From Rhodospirillum sp. (GTDB lineage: Bacteria; Pseudomonadota; Alphaproteobacteria; Rhodospirillales; Rhodospirillaceae): DNA of 64,000 bases. A program made the position numbers and the translations under genes. Positions 46,282 through 55,821 of this stretch are shown here, one piece after another (position 1 is the stretch's first letter; each line of letters starts with the position of its first letter). The DNA is taken from positions 42,972 through 106,971 of the forward strand of contig JAIOYK010000015.1 in assembly GCA_021741145.1 (NCBI GenBank), in the 5' to 3' direction. The notes beneath the pieces are model-generated. The model did not search any database. It had not been told where the DNA came from and saw only the letters and a program-made list of their open reading frames with translations.

Positions 46282-48357
46282 TCAGCGCCCGTCCAGGTCG
46301 GCGGACGTTTGCCCGGCTTGGACGAGGCGGTCAAGCAGCGGGCTGGGGATGAGAAGGGGATCGGCGCGGGACAGCAGGGCCGCTCGGATTCCCGCCAGAC
46401 CGACTTGGTCGGCGTGGGCCATCAGGCCGCCCCGCCAACGGGGAAAGCCGTAGCCGTGGATTTCCACCAGATCGATATCCCGGGGTCGATGGGCGATTCC
46501 CTCTTCCAGGATGTGAAACCCTTCGTTGACCATGGGCGGAAGAAGGCGGTCCTGGATCGCTTGCGGAGCAAGGGCGGGGGGCGGGCTGTCCTTGGTTCCG
46601 ATCCGCGCGCGGATGATCTCCGCCACGGTGGGCGAGGGGTGAGGGCGGCGGTCTCCCGGCCGATAGTCGTACCAACCCCCGCCTGTCTTCTGGCCCAGGC
46701 GACCCGCGGCGCAAAGGGCATCCCCCAGGGGCGCCCAATCCGCGGCCGGAGATCCCGCCTGGGCGAGGCGCTCGCGGTCGAACCGGGCGATATCGAGCCC
46801 CCCCAGGTCCTGGGCCTCGAAGGGACCCATGGGGAAGCCGAAGGCGCGCATGGCCGCGTCCACCGCGGCGGGGGTGCATCCTTCCAGGAGCAGGCGCTCC
46901 GCCTCCCGTCGGTGGATGCGGAGAATCCGGTTGCCGATGAAGCCGTCGCGGATGCCCGCGCGCACGGGGATTTTCCGTAGGGCCTTGCCGAGCGCCAGAC
47001 CCATGGCCAGGACCTCCGGCGCCGTCTCCGGCAGGGGTATCACCTCCAGCAGCTTCATCACATGGGCGGGGCTGAAGAAGTGCAGACCGATCACGCTGTC
47101 CGGGCGGCTGGTCGCCGCGGCGATGTCCCGGGGATCCAGGTAGGAGGTGTTGGTGGCCATCACCGCGCCGGGCTTGAGCACCCCGTCCAGGGTTCGGAAG
47201 ACCGCGCGTTTGACCTCCAGGTCCTCGAAAACCGCTTCGATCACCAAGTCCCGGTCGGCGAGGTCCCCGGCCTCGGTGGTGCCCGACAGGAGGGCGCGGC
47301 GGGCTTGCGCCGCGTCCGGGGACAGGCGGCCCTTGGCGACGGCGGCGTCGAAGAGTCCATCCACCCGGGTGAGGCCCTGGTCGAGGGCGGTTCGGTCCCG
47401 CTCCAGCAGACGGGTGGACAGACCCGCCTCCAGCAGGGCCGCGATGATGCCCGCGCCCATGGTGCCACCCCCGACCACGGCGCAGCGCGTGAAGGGGCGC
47501 GGGGTTACTCCGGCGAGGGTTGAATCGCTTCCGGCGCTTCGCTCGGCGAAGAACACATGGCGCAGGGCCGCGGCCTGATCGGAGTTCCGCAGGGCGAGGA
47601 AGGTCGCCCGCTCTCCGGCCATGGCCTCGGGGAAGGGAGTCTCCACGGCGCGTCGCAGGGAGGCCAGCGCGGCCAGCGGCGCGTCCTGGCCGCCGGATTT
47701 GGCGCGGAGCCTTGCCTCTCGGTCGTCCCAGAAGGTGCCGCCGCCGGGCGGGGTGGGGCGGGGGCGTTGGGAGAGGGGGATGGGGGGCGCCTCCGCCATG
47801 GCACGCGCGCGCGCTTTGGCCTGGGGCAGGGGATCCCCCGTGGTGACGACGTCCACCAGACCGAGGGCCTGGGCCCGGGTCGCGTCCACGGGTTCGCCGG
47901 AAAGGATCATGTCCGTCGCGGCATCGACCCCGATCAGCCGGGGCAGGCGGACCGTCCCTCCGGCCCCGGGGATCACGCCGAGGGTGACTTCAGGCAGACC
48001 GAGACGGCTTCCGATTTGGGCGACTCTTCCGGCGCATCCCAGGGCCACCTCCAGGCCGCCTCCCAGGGCCGATCCGTGCAGGGCGGCGACCCAGGGCTTG
48101 GTGGCGCCTTCCAAGGCGGCGATGACATCGGGCAGGTGGGGGGGCTGGGGCGGCGCGCCGAACTCCCGCGCATCGGCTCCGGCGATGAAGGTCCGTCCGG
48201 CGCAGGACAGGACCGCGGCCCGGACCGCCGGATCGCCTTCGATGGTGGCGACGGCCTCCAGCAGACCCTGGCGGAGGGCCTGGGACAGGGCGTTGACGGG
48301 GGGATTGTCGACGGTGACGATCATCAGGTCCCCGTCACGGGTCAGGGTAACGACCAT
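46282..48357 (-). CDS. Fused enoyl-CoA hydratase / 3-hydroxyacyl-CoA dehydrogenase
   Basis: A 691-residue bifunctional beta-oxidation enzyme. Residues 1-190 are an enoyl-CoA hydratase (oxyanion loop AGADAREF, then HGSALGGGLEVALGC and PEVTLGVIPGAGGT). From about 290 comes an NAD-binding hydroxyacyl-CoA dehydrogenase (AVVGGGTMGAGI, GLHFFSPAHVMKLLEVI, GFIGNRI). In this cluster it could do both PaaF (2,3-dehydroadipyl-CoA hydration) and PaaH (3-hydroxyadipyl-CoA oxidation), since separate paaF and paaH are not seen. It is the last gene of the leftward paaN-liv set. GGAG lies about 12 bases before the ATG. Confidence 0.9.
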   Translation of the reverse strand: MVVTLTRDGDLMIVTVDNPPVNALSQALRQGLLEAVATIEGDPAVRAAVLSCAGRTFIAGADAREFGAPPQPPHLPDVIAALEGATKPWVAALHGSALGGGLEVALGCAGRVAQIGSRLGLPEVTLGVIPGAGGTVRLPRLIGVDAATDMILSGEPVDATRAQALGLVDVVTTGDPLPQAKARARAMAEAPPIPLSQRPRPTPPGGGTFWDDREARLRAKSGGQDAPLAALASLRRAVETPFPEAMAGERATFLALRNSDQAAALRHVFFAERSAGSDSTLAGVTPRPFTRCAVVGGGTMGAGIIAALLEAGLSTRLLERDRTALDQGLTRVDGLFDAAVAKGRLSPDAAQARRALLSGTTEAGDLADRDLVIEAVFEDLEVKRAVFRTLDGVLKPGAVMATNTSYLDPRDIAAATSRPDSVIGLHFFSPAHVMKLLEVIPLPETAPEVLAMGLALGKALRKIPVRAGIRDGFIGNRILRIHRREAERLLLEGCTPAAVDAAMRAFGFPMGPFEAQDLGGLDIARFDRERLAQAGSPAADWAPLGDALCAAGRLGQKTGGGWYDYRPGDRRPHPSPTVAEIIRARIGTKDSPPPALAPQAIQDRLLPPMVNEGFHILEEGIAHRPRDIDLVEIHGYGFPRWRGGLMAHADQVGLAGIRAALLSRADPLLIPSPLLDRLVQAGQTSADLDGR

Positions 48358-48384
48358 GGGTCTGAAATCTCCAGGGTTTCGGGT

Positions 48385-49086
48385 TCAAATACCCAGGTAG
48401 GCCTCGCGCACCGCGACGTTTTCCATCAACGCCCGGGCCGGGCCGGAGAGGGAGACCTTGCCGGTCTCCAACACGTAGCCCCGGTCGGCGATGGCCAGGG
48501 CCGCGTTGGCGTTCTGCTCCACGAGGAACACGGTGACGCCCCGGTCCCGCAGGCTCTTCACCGCCTGGAGGATCTGGGTCACCAGGAGGGGGGCGAGGCC
48601 CATGGAGGGCTCGTCGAGCAGCAGGAGGCTGGGGCGGGCCATCAGGGCGCGGCCAATGGCCAGCATCTGTTGCTGACCTCCGGAGAGCCCCCCGGCCAGA
48701 AGGGCGCGCTTCTCCTCCAGGATCGGGAACATGGCGAAGATGGATTTCAGGTCGGCGCGAATTTCCCTGTCCCGGCGCAGATAGGCGCCGAGCATCAGGT
48801 TGTCCTCGACGCTCAGATCCGTGAAGACCTGACGGCCCTCCGGCGAATGGGAAATGCCCATGGCCACCCGGGCATGGGAGCGGGCGCCGGTGATATCCGT
48901 CCCCTTGAAGCTCAGGGATCCCCCGGTCACCGGCTGGACGCCGGACACACAGCGTAACAGGGTGGTCTTGCCCGCCCCGTTGCCGCCGACCAGGGTGACG
49001 ATCTGGCCTTCCTCCACCTCCAGGTCGACGCCGTGGAGGGCCTCGATTCGCCCATAGGCGCTGCGCAGTCCCTTAATCGAGAGCAT
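48385..49086 (-). CDS. livF: ABC transporter ATPase, LivF type
   Basis: A 233-residue ATPase of the branched-chain amino-acid/aromatic-acid class. It shows Walker A GGNGAGKTTLL, signature LSGGQQQM and Walker B LLLLDEPSMGL. It overlaps livG by 14 bp. With LivG, LivM, LivH and the binding protein it forms a complete importer; given the paa context, an aromatic acid is the likely substrate. Confidence 0.92.
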   Translation of the reverse strand: MLSIKGLRSAYGRIEALHGVDLEVEEGQIVTLVGGNGAGKTTLLRCVSGVQPVTGGSLSFKGTDITGARSHARVAMGISHSPEGRQVFTDLSVEDNLMLGAYLRRDREIRADLKSIFAMFPILEEKRALLAGGLSGGQQQMLAIGRALMARPSLLLLDEPSMGLAPLLVTQILQAVKSLRDRGVTVFLVEQNANAALAIADRGYVLETGKVSLSGPARALMENVAVREAYLGI

Positions 49087-49867
49087 CGGCGGTCTCCTCC
49101 TCGCCTTCGGTGACGCCCAGGTAGGCGGCGAGGACCCGGGGGTTCCCGCGGACCTCTTCCGGGCGGCCTTCCGCGAGCTTCTCGCCGTGGTCCAACACCA
49201 CGATATGGCTGGAAATCCGCATCACCATTTTCATGTCGTGCTCCACCAGAAGGATCCCCACGCCCTCATGGGCGATCTGGGCGATCAGGCCTTCCACCTC
49301 CTCCGTCTCCACGGGATTGCAGCCCGCGGCCGGTTCGTCGAGGAGCAGGAGCTGGGGGAGGCAGGCCAGGGCGCGGGCGATTTCCAGGCGCTTGAGCATG
49401 CCGTAGGACAGGCCCCCGGCTTCCCGGTGGGCGATGTCGGCCAGACCCACCCGCTCGAGCAGGGCCTCCGCGGCCTGCTTGGTTTCCCGGTTGTGGCGGC
49501 GGGTGGTGGACAGGCCGAAGAGGTCCGACAGGATCCCCCGACGCTCCATCAGATGCCGTCCGGCCATGACGTTCTCGAGTGCCGTCATCTGGTGGAAGAT
49601 CTGAAGGTTCTGGAAGGTCCGGGACAGGCCGCGCTCGGCCAGTTGGTGGGGCAGAAGCTCGGTGACGTCGGCCCCGTCGAAGCGGATCCGGCCCTGGCTT
49701 GGTTGGTAAACGCCGGAAATCATGTTGAACAGGGTGGTCTTGCCCGCTCCGTTGGGGCCGATGATGGAGAGGACCTCGCCGGGCTTGGCGGAAAAGCTCA
49801 CGTCGTTGACCGCCCGCACGGCGCCGAAGCGGATGCCCAGGGATTGGACCGAAAGTAGGGCGGTCAT
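49073..49867 (-). CDS. livG: ABC transporter ATPase, LivG type
   Basis: A 264-residue ATPase with Walker A GPNGAGKTTLF, an LSYGMLKRLEIARAL signature region and Walker B LLLLDEPAAGCNP. The C-terminal extension RVLAAYLGV is typical of LivG. It overlaps livM by four bases and livF by 14. Confidence 0.93.
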   Translation of the reverse strand: MTALLSVQSLGIRFGAVRAVNDVSFSAKPGEVLSIIGPNGAGKTTLFNMISGVYQPSQGRIRFDGADVTELLPHQLAERGLSRTFQNLQIFHQMTALENVMAGRHLMERRGILSDLFGLSTTRRHNRETKQAAEALLERVGLADIAHREAGGLSYGMLKRLEIARALACLPQLLLLDEPAAGCNPVETEEVEGLIAQIAHEGVGILLVEHDMKMVMRISSHIVVLDHGEKLAEGRPEEVRGNPRVLAAYLGVTEGEEETADALD

Positions 49868-50844
49868 CGGTTGGTCCTCCGCGTCCGTTTGGCCCGGTTG
49901 GCCAAGTTGGGCAACAGTCCATCGGGCATGAAGATGGCGACCCCCATCATGATCAGCCCCAGGATGACGGTCTCGAAGTCATGGAAGACGGTCAGGGCCT
50001 GGGGCAGGGTGGTCAACAGGGCCGCCCCGGCGATGCCGCCCAGAACGGAGGCCGCGCCCCCCAGGACGGACATGGTCACCAACTCCACGGAGTGGATGAA
50101 GCCCGCCACGTCCGGTGTGACGAAGCGGTTGAACAGGGCCAGCAGGGAACCGCCGACACTGGCGAACACCGCCGAAAGGACGAAGGCGATCAGCTTGTAG
50201 CGGGCCACGTTGATACCCACGGTGCGGGCGGCCACCTCGGAATCATGGAGGGAGCGGAGCGCCCGTCCGGTCGGGCTGTCCCGCAGGTTGAGCGCCACCC
50301 AGGCCGCCAGTAGAAGCATCAGGCCGGAAAAGACGTACCAGACCTGGGCGGTCTTCATCTTCAGCCCCAGGGCCTTGACTAGGGACACCAATCCCAGGTC
50401 CTCCACGGCCATGCCGTCGGGGCCACCGGTCAGCCAGGATTCGTTGACCAGGACCATCTGGACCAGGATGCCGAACCCCAGGGTCACCACCGCGAGATAG
50501 AGCCCCCTCAGCTTGAGGATCGGGCGCCCGACCAACCAGGCGAGGGCCGCCGACAGGGCGGCTCCCAGGACCAGGGCGAGGAGGGGCGGCAGGCCCAGAT
50601 GGGTGGGGCCAATGGCGTTGGCGTAAGCCCCCAGACCGACGAACCCCGCGTGGCCAAGGCTGATCTGTCCGGCGTACCCCAGCAGGATAACCAGCCCGAT
50701 TACCACGATGGCGTTGATCGAGATGAGGGTGAAAATCCGGTAGTAGAAGGTCGAGGGGAAGACCAGGGGGGCCAGGGCCAGGATGGCCAGCAGGGCCAGC
50801 AGGATCCGCGCCGTCGGGGAGGGAAGAAAGCGGTCCATGGTCAC
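49864..50844 (-). CDS. livM: ABC transporter permease, LivM type
   Basis: A 326-residue permease with about nine membrane segments. Family motifs are GYAGQISLGHAGFVGLGAYA and the coupling region RSLHDSEVAARTVGINVARYK. It overlaps both neighbours by four bases (ATGA-type). Confidence 0.93.
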   Translation of the reverse strand: MTMDRFLPSPTARILLALLAILALAPLVFPSTFYYRIFTLISINAIVVIGLVILLGYAGQISLGHAGFVGLGAYANAIGPTHLGLPPLLALVLGAALSAALAWLVGRPILKLRGLYLAVVTLGFGILVQMVLVNESWLTGGPDGMAVEDLGLVSLVKALGLKMKTAQVWYVFSGLMLLLAAWVALNLRDSPTGRALRSLHDSEVAARTVGINVARYKLIAFVLSAVFASVGGSLLALFNRFVTPDVAGFIHSVELVTMSVLGGAASVLGGIAGAALLTTLPQALTVFHDFETVILGLIMMGVAIFMPDGLLPNLANRAKRTRRTNR

Positions 50845-51716
50845 ACGCGCTCCACGGTTTTCTTGCCGAACAGGCCGCGCGGCATCAGGAACAGAATCAG
50901 CAGGATCACCAGGAAGGCCGAAGCGTCCTTGTATTCCGAGCTGACATATCCGGCGCCGAAGGCCTCGATCAGGCCAATGGCCAGTCCGCCCACCAGGGCG
51001 CCGAAGGGGTTGCCCAGGCCGCCCAGCATGGCCGCGGCGAACCCCTTTAGCGCCAGCATCAACCCCACGTCGTAGGAGGTCAGGGTCAACGGCGTTATGA
51101 GGACGCCCGCCGTGGCGCCGATGGCCGCGGAGAGGCCGAAGCTCAGCGCCATGATGAAGGCCGTGTCGACGCCGACAAGCCGGGCGGCGAGGCGGTTGTT
51201 GGCCGTCGCCAGGACCGCCTTGCCCGTGCGGGACCGGTTGAAGAACAGCCAGAGGCCGACGAAGATCGCCGCCGCGCCCGCCAGGACGAGCAGACTCTGG
51301 GGCAGGATCGTGGCCCCCATCAGGGTCAGGGGATCCTCTCCGGCGAAGGCGGGCAGGCGATGGAGTTGCTTGTCGAACACCAGTTGGGCGGCGCCGCGCA
51401 GGAAGATCGAGGCGCCGATGGTGATGATCACCAGGGACAGAACCGAGGCCCGCTTGGCCCTTGCGATGGCCAGTTTGTCCAGCAGGATCCCAATGACCGT
51501 CGTTAGGACGATGGCCAGCGCCGCGGCGGCGGCGAGGGGCAGGCCGTCCTGGCGCAGGAAGACCGTGGACATGCCGCCGATCATGACGAATTCGCCCTGG
51601 GCGAAGTTCACCACGTCCGATGCGTTGTAAATGATGGTGAATCCCAGGGCCACCAAGGCGTAGACGGCGCCAACGGTTAGTCCGGAGAAAGTGAATTGCA
51701 AAAAGGACTCAAGCAT
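50841..51716 (-). CDS. livH: ABC transporter permease, LivH type
   Basis: A 291-residue permease with about eight membrane segments. Family motifs are ALGFTIIYNASDVVNFAQGEFVMIGGM and the EAA-like loop with RTGKAVLATANNRLAARLVGVD. It is the first membrane subunit after the binding-protein gene, with a gap of 109 bp. Confidence 0.93.
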   Translation of the reverse strand: MLESFLQFTFSGLTVGAVYALVALGFTIIYNASDVVNFAQGEFVMIGGMSTVFLRQDGLPLAAAAALAIVLTTVIGILLDKLAIARAKRASVLSLVIITIGASIFLRGAAQLVFDKQLHRLPAFAGEDPLTLMGATILPQSLLVLAGAAAIFVGLWLFFNRSRTGKAVLATANNRLAARLVGVDTAFIMALSFGLSAAIGATAGVLITPLTLTSYDVGLMLALKGFAAAMLGGLGNPFGALVGGLAIGLIEAFGAGYVSSEYKDASAFLVILLILFLMPRGLFGKKTVERV

Positions 51717-51825
51717 GGCGGGGGATCCGTTCCGTCTCGGTGACCCGGGCTCGTTGCCACGGGCGGGGCGGGAAGGCGCGGATGGCCCGTCCAGGGAGGG
51801 GCCATCCGCCGGTTCGGACCGGGTC

Positions 51826-52977
51826 CTACTCGACGATGGTCCAGGCGCCGTCCTTGATCTCCAGCATCCGGAAGGCCGAGGAGTCGAGGCCCAGGTGGTC
51901 GTCGGCGCTCATGTTGAACGCGCCGGTCACGCCCAGGTATCCCTTGGTGCCTTCGATGGCGGCGCGCACGGCCTCCCCATCGGTGGATCCCGCCGTCTCC
52001 AGGGCGGCCTTCATCAACATGAAGGCGTCATAGGCATAGCCGCCGAAGGTGGAAACGGGCTCGCCGTATTTTTCCTCATAGGCGGCCTTATAGGAGGTCA
52101 CGACCTCGCGCTGGGGGTCGCTTTCGGCCAATTGATCGGCGACCAGCAGGGCGGTGGCGGGCAGCCGCACCCCATTGGCGGCCTCTCCGGCCAGATCGAT
52201 GAAGCCCTTGGAGGCCACCCCATGGGACTGGTACAGGGGGACCTCGATGCCCAACTGCCGATAGTTGCGGGTGACGATGGCCGGACCCTGGCCAAAGCCC
52301 GGGTTTACAACGGCTTGCAGGCCGTCGGTGTTCTTGATGTTGGTGAGCTGCGGCGTCATGTCCGCGTCCTTGGGTCCATAGGTCTCGTCGGCCACGACCT
52401 CGATGCCCTTGGCCGGGGCGACGTCAAGGCATTGGGCGCGCATGGACTTGCCGAAACCGCCGGTGCCGGAGATCAGGCCCACCTTGGTCAGGCCCCGGGC
52501 CTTGAGGTCGGCGAAGATCTTCTCGCAGGCCATGCGGTCCGTATGGGGGGTCTTGAAAACCCAGGAGTTGACCGGATCGATGATTTCCACGGCACCCGCC
52601 AAGGAGATGAACGGAATGTCGTTCTCGGCGAAGACGGGGATCATGGCCATGGTCGAGCCGGTGGCCGACCCGCCGATGACCACGTTGACCTCGTCGTCCT
52701 CGACAAGGCGGGTGGCGAAGGTCCGGGCCTTGTTGGCGTCGGCGCCGGAGTCATAGACGATGAGGGTGACGGGCTCGCCATTGATGCCGCCCTTGGCGTT
52801 GACCGCCTCGACCAGCATGTCCAGGGTCTTCTTCTCCGGATCGCCGAGGAAGGAGGCCGGGCCGGTGACGGCCAGAACCGAGCCGATCTTGATCTCGGCG
52901 AAGGACGGCGTTGCGCCGAGGGCGAGACAGCCCGCGGCGGTGGTCAAAAGGGTGGCTTTCTTGAACAGTCCAAACAT
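51826..52977 (-). CDS. livK: ABC transporter substrate-binding protein, LivK type
   Basis: A 383-residue periplasmic binding protein with signal peptide FKKATLLTTAAGCLALGATPSFA. The type I fold starts IKIGSVLAVTGPASFLGDPE and carries GGSATGSTMAMIPVFAEN and FGGYAYDAFMLMKAAL. Relatives of this class bind branched-chain amino acids or aromatic acids. The position between paaN and the permease genes points to phenylacetate or a related acid (inference). Confidence 0.92.
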   Translation of the reverse strand: MFGLFKKATLLTTAAGCLALGATPSFAEIKIGSVLAVTGPASFLGDPEKKTLDMLVEAVNAKGGINGEPVTLIVYDSGADANKARTFATRLVEDDEVNVVIGGSATGSTMAMIPVFAENDIPFISLAGAVEIIDPVNSWVFKTPHTDRMACEKIFADLKARGLTKVGLISGTGGFGKSMRAQCLDVAPAKGIEVVADETYGPKDADMTPQLTNIKNTDGLQAVVNPGFGQGPAIVTRNYRQLGIEVPLYQSHGVASKGFIDLAGEAANGVRLPATALLVADQLAESDPQREVVTSYKAAYEEKYGEPVSTFGGYAYDAFMLMKAALETAGSTDGEAVRAAIEGTKGYLGVTGAFNMSADDHLGLDSSAFRMLEIKDGAWTIVE

Positions 52978-53132
52978 GAGTGCTGACTCCCTGTCGGTTT
53001 GATTTTGATTTGTCGGGCACGCGAATGGAGAGGGGGGATGGGCGGTGTTCTGATCTCCGTGACGATTGACGCGTGATAATGCCCTGGCCCCCTCCCTTGT
53101 TTTTTTTGAGGCCGGGACGGATAGGACGGCGG

Positions 53133-54806
53133 TCAGGCCGCCGAGGCGGGGCGGCGGTTCATGGCCACCCGGAACCGGCTGGCCACATAGGCCGCGTCGG
53201 TCAGACAGGCGTTCCCCGAGGGGTTCGCCCCCGAGACGTGGTAGTCCGAGAAGGCGGCGCTTTGGTTGACGAAGACGCCACCGGTCAGATTGAGGGACAA
53301 GGCCGTGCCCGTGGTGGCGAAGGCGTCCTCCGCTTGGGTGAGAACAGCGGGGTCGGTGCCATGGACCAGGGCGGTGATGGCCCCCTTCGCGGCGGTTGAG
53401 CGGACCGCCCGGTCCAGGGCGTCCTCCACCGAGTCACAAACAATAATGAAGGCGATGGGGCCGAAGCGCTCGGTCAGGTAGGCGGCCTCGTCCGCCGCGG
53501 CGACCGTGACCAGCAGGGGCGTGGCCGACCGCGCGCCGTCCATACCCGCGATGGGGATGGAAGGGCGGAGGACCGCGCCGAGCTTGGCCGCATCGGCGAT
53601 TCGCGTGAGCGTGGCCGGGCTCTGGATGGCGCCACAGACACCGGCGGCCCGCTCCGGGTCGCCCAACAGCTTGTCGAGGGCGACGGCGATGGCTTCGGCG
53701 ATCTCGTCCGCGCTCTTGGATCCCTGGTCGGTCGCGATGTCCTCCCGGGGCAGGAAAATGTTCTGGGGGGCCGTGCACATCTGGCCGGAATAGAGGGCCA
53801 GGGAGAACGCCAGATTGCGGCAGAGGCCCTTCAGGTCGTCGGTGCCGGTGATCACCACCGGGTTGATGCCCGCCTCCTCGGTGAACACCAATGGCGTCAT
53901 GGCATGCCCGCGCACCCATTGGCCGAAGGTCCCCGAGCCGGTGTAATCGATAATGCGGATCGCCGGGTCGGTCACCAGGGCCTTGGTCGTTTCCGCCCCG
54001 GGTTCATCAACGGCCAGCAGGATCAGGTTGGGATCGAACCCGGCCTCGGTCAGGACTTCGCGGGCGACGCGGACGGTGATGGCCAGCGGCAGGATGGCGC
54101 CGGGGTGGGGCTTGACGATCACCGGATTGCCCGTGGCTAGACTGGCGAACAGGCCCGGATAGCCGTTCCAGCAGGGGAAGGTGGAACAGCCGATCATCAA
54201 CGACACCCCCCGGGGAATGATCCGGAAGGTTTTTTCCAGGCGCAGCGGGTCGGCCTTGCCCTGGGGCTTTTCCCAAAGAGCGCTCGCCGGCGTCTGGGAC
54301 TGGATCTCGTGGGCCATGGCCACGGCCTCCAACCCGCGATCCTGGGCATGGGGGCCGCCAGCCTGGAAGGCCATCATGAAGGCCTGCCCGGTGGTGTGCA
54401 TGACCGCGTGGCCAATCTCGAAGGACCGCTTGTTCAGGCGTTCCAGGATTTCCAGGCAGGTGGTGGCGCGAACGTCGGGAGTCGCGGCCGCCCAGGCGGG
54501 CATGGCGGCCTGGGCGGCGTCGATCAAGGCCGCCGGGCTGGTGCTCGGATAGGTAACGCCCAGGGCGAGGCCGAAGGGGGACTCCTCCTTGCCCAGGGGG
54601 CCGCCCGCCGCGGGATGGCCTGGGATCTCAAAAAGGCCATTGAGATGGGCCTTGAACGCGGCCTCTCCATCCTCCGCGGCGGTCTCGCCATAGGCCTTGC
54701 GGCTGGGGGCTTCCACATAGGGAGTCCAGAACCCCCGGTCGCGGTTCGCCCGGGTGGCGGCTTCGAGGGTCTGGCGGTGCGTCTCGAGGAAGAGGGCCTG
54801 AGCCAT
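53133..54806 (-). CDS. paaN: PaaN, phenylacetate-pathway aldehyde dehydrogenase
   Basis: A 557-residue aldehyde dehydrogenase of the PaaN type that lacks the C-terminal hydratase (MaoC-like) domain of PaaZ. Recognisable segments are IPRGVSLMIGCSTFPCWNGYP, GNPVIVKPHPGAILPLA, YTGSGTFGQWVRG, LYSGQMCTAPQNIFLPRED (probable catalytic Cys) and FSDYHVSGANPSGNA. In the pathway it oxidises the semialdehyde formed after ring opening. AGGAG lies six bases before the ATG. It starts the leftward transcription unit, divergent from paaG. Confidence 0.93.
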   Translation of the reverse strand: MAQALFLETHRQTLEAATRANRDRGFWTPYVEAPSRKAYGETAAEDGEAAFKAHLNGLFEIPGHPAAGGPLGKEESPFGLALGVTYPSTSPAALIDAAQAAMPAWAAATPDVRATTCLEILERLNKRSFEIGHAVMHTTGQAFMMAFQAGGPHAQDRGLEAVAMAHEIQSQTPASALWEKPQGKADPLRLEKTFRIIPRGVSLMIGCSTFPCWNGYPGLFASLATGNPVIVKPHPGAILPLAITVRVAREVLTEAGFDPNLILLAVDEPGAETTKALVTDPAIRIIDYTGSGTFGQWVRGHAMTPLVFTEEAGINPVVITGTDDLKGLCRNLAFSLALYSGQMCTAPQNIFLPREDIATDQGSKSADEIAEAIAVALDKLLGDPERAAGVCGAIQSPATLTRIADAAKLGAVLRPSIPIAGMDGARSATPLLVTVAAADEAAYLTERFGPIAFIIVCDSVEDALDRAVRSTAAKGAITALVHGTDPAVLTQAEDAFATTGTALSLNLTGGVFVNQSAAFSDYHVSGANPSGNACLTDAAYVASRFRVAMNRRPASAA

Positions 54807-54897
54807 GGGGGTCTCCTGGGGCGGTTCCGGGTGGCAAGGGTGGGCGGGTCACGGGCGGGGCCTTGGCTCCCGTCGGGATGCCGTGAAAGGAATAATT

Positions 54898-54913
54898 GAC
54901 CGACCGGCCGATC
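54898..54913. promoter_or_regulatory. TetR-type operator, site 1 (paaN side)
   Basis: GACCGACCGGCCGATC, an imperfect palindrome around ACC|GGC. It lies in the divergent paaN-paaG promoter region. On the minus strand it occupies the space between a possible TTGCAT -35 and AATTAT -10. Confidence 0.6.
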
Positions 54914-54930
54914 TATGCAACATAAAAATA

Positions 54931-54947
54931 GACCGACCGGTTGGCTA
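54931..54947. promoter_or_regulatory. TetR-type operator, site 2 (paaG side)
   Basis: GACCGACCGGTTGGCTA repeats the GACCGACCGG core of site 1 exactly 33 bp further on, about three helical turns. It sits directly before a TAATTATAG, a likely -10 for the rightward paaG promoter. The TetR protein encoded at 58964 is the obvious ligand. Confidence 0.6.
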
Positions 54948-55002
54948 ATTATAGGGCACCTCCAAAGCCGGAGTCCGGTCTTCGAACGAATTGGAAGGAA
55001 CC

Positions 55003-55821
55003 ATGACCGTGGAAGCGGAGAGCCTGTTGGTGGAGCGCCGGGACGGCGTTCTGCGCATCACCCTCAATCGGCCGGACAGGTTGAACGCCTTTAACGAGGC
55101 GATGTCCCTGGCCCTGATCGCCCATCTGGACGAGGCGACCTTCGACGACTCCTGTCGGGTGGTTCTGCTGACGGGGGCGGGGCGTGGCTTCTGCGCCGGG
55201 CAGGACCTGGGCGACCGGGATCCGGCGAGCCAGGAGGGTCCCCTGGACCTGGGGGCGACCATCGAGCGGTGCTACAATCCGATCATCAAGCGCATCCGGG
55301 ACTTGGATAAACCGGTGGTTTGCGCCGTCAATGGCGTGGCCGCGGGGGCCGGAGTCAATCTGGCGCTGGCCTGCGACATGGTGTTCGCCGCCAAGTCCGC
55401 GAAATTCATCCAGGCCTTCAGCAAAATTGGATTGATCCCGGATTCGGGCGGGACCTTCTTCCTGCCCCAGCTTCTGGGCGAGGCCCGGGCCAAGGGCTTG
55501 GCCCTGACCGGCGCCCCCTTGACCGCCGAACAGGCCGAGTCCTGGGGCATGATCTGGAAAGCCGTGGACGATGATGCCTTGATGGCCGAGGTCGACACCC
55601 AGGTCCAGGCCTTCGCCCAGGGGCCGACGGTGGCTTATGGGTTGATCAAGAAGGCCATCCAGGGTGCCCATGGCGGGGACCTGACCTCCCAGTTGGAGGT
55701 GGAGCGGAGCGGCCAGCGGACAGCGGGGCGGACACCGGACTACGCCGAGGGCGTGCGCGCCTTCCTCGAGAAACGGCCTCCTGTCTTCAAGGGAACCCAT
55801 GCCAAGGGAGGTAGGACATGA
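55003..55821 (+). CDS. paaG: PaaG, ring-1,2-epoxyphenylacetyl-CoA isomerase (enoyl-CoA hydratase family)
   Basis: A 272-residue crotonase-fold protein (E. coli PaaG has 262). It has RITLNRPDRLNAFNEAMS, the oxyanion-hole segments GRGFCAGQDLGDRD and NGVAAGAGVNLALACD, and IGLIPDSGGTFFLPQLLG. The GQDLGDRD motif with acidic residues is typical of PaaG, which converts the phenylacetyl-CoA epoxide to an oxepin-CoA. GGAAGG four bases before the ATG decides the start over an upstream TTG. The stop overlaps paaI by four bases. Confidence 0.93.
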   Translation: MTVEAESLLVERRDGVLRITLNRPDRLNAFNEAMSLALIAHLDEATFDDSCRVVLLTGAGRGFCAGQDLGDRDPASQEGPLDLGATIERCYNPIIKRIRDLDKPVVCAVNGVAAGAGVNLALACDMVFAAKSAKFIQAFSKIGLIPDSGGTFFLPQLLGEARAKGLALTGAPLTAEQAESWGMIWKAVDDDALMAEVDTQVQAFAQGPTVAYGLIKKAIQGAHGGDLTSQLEVERSGQRTAGRTPDYAEGVRAFLEKRPPVFKGTHAKGGRT

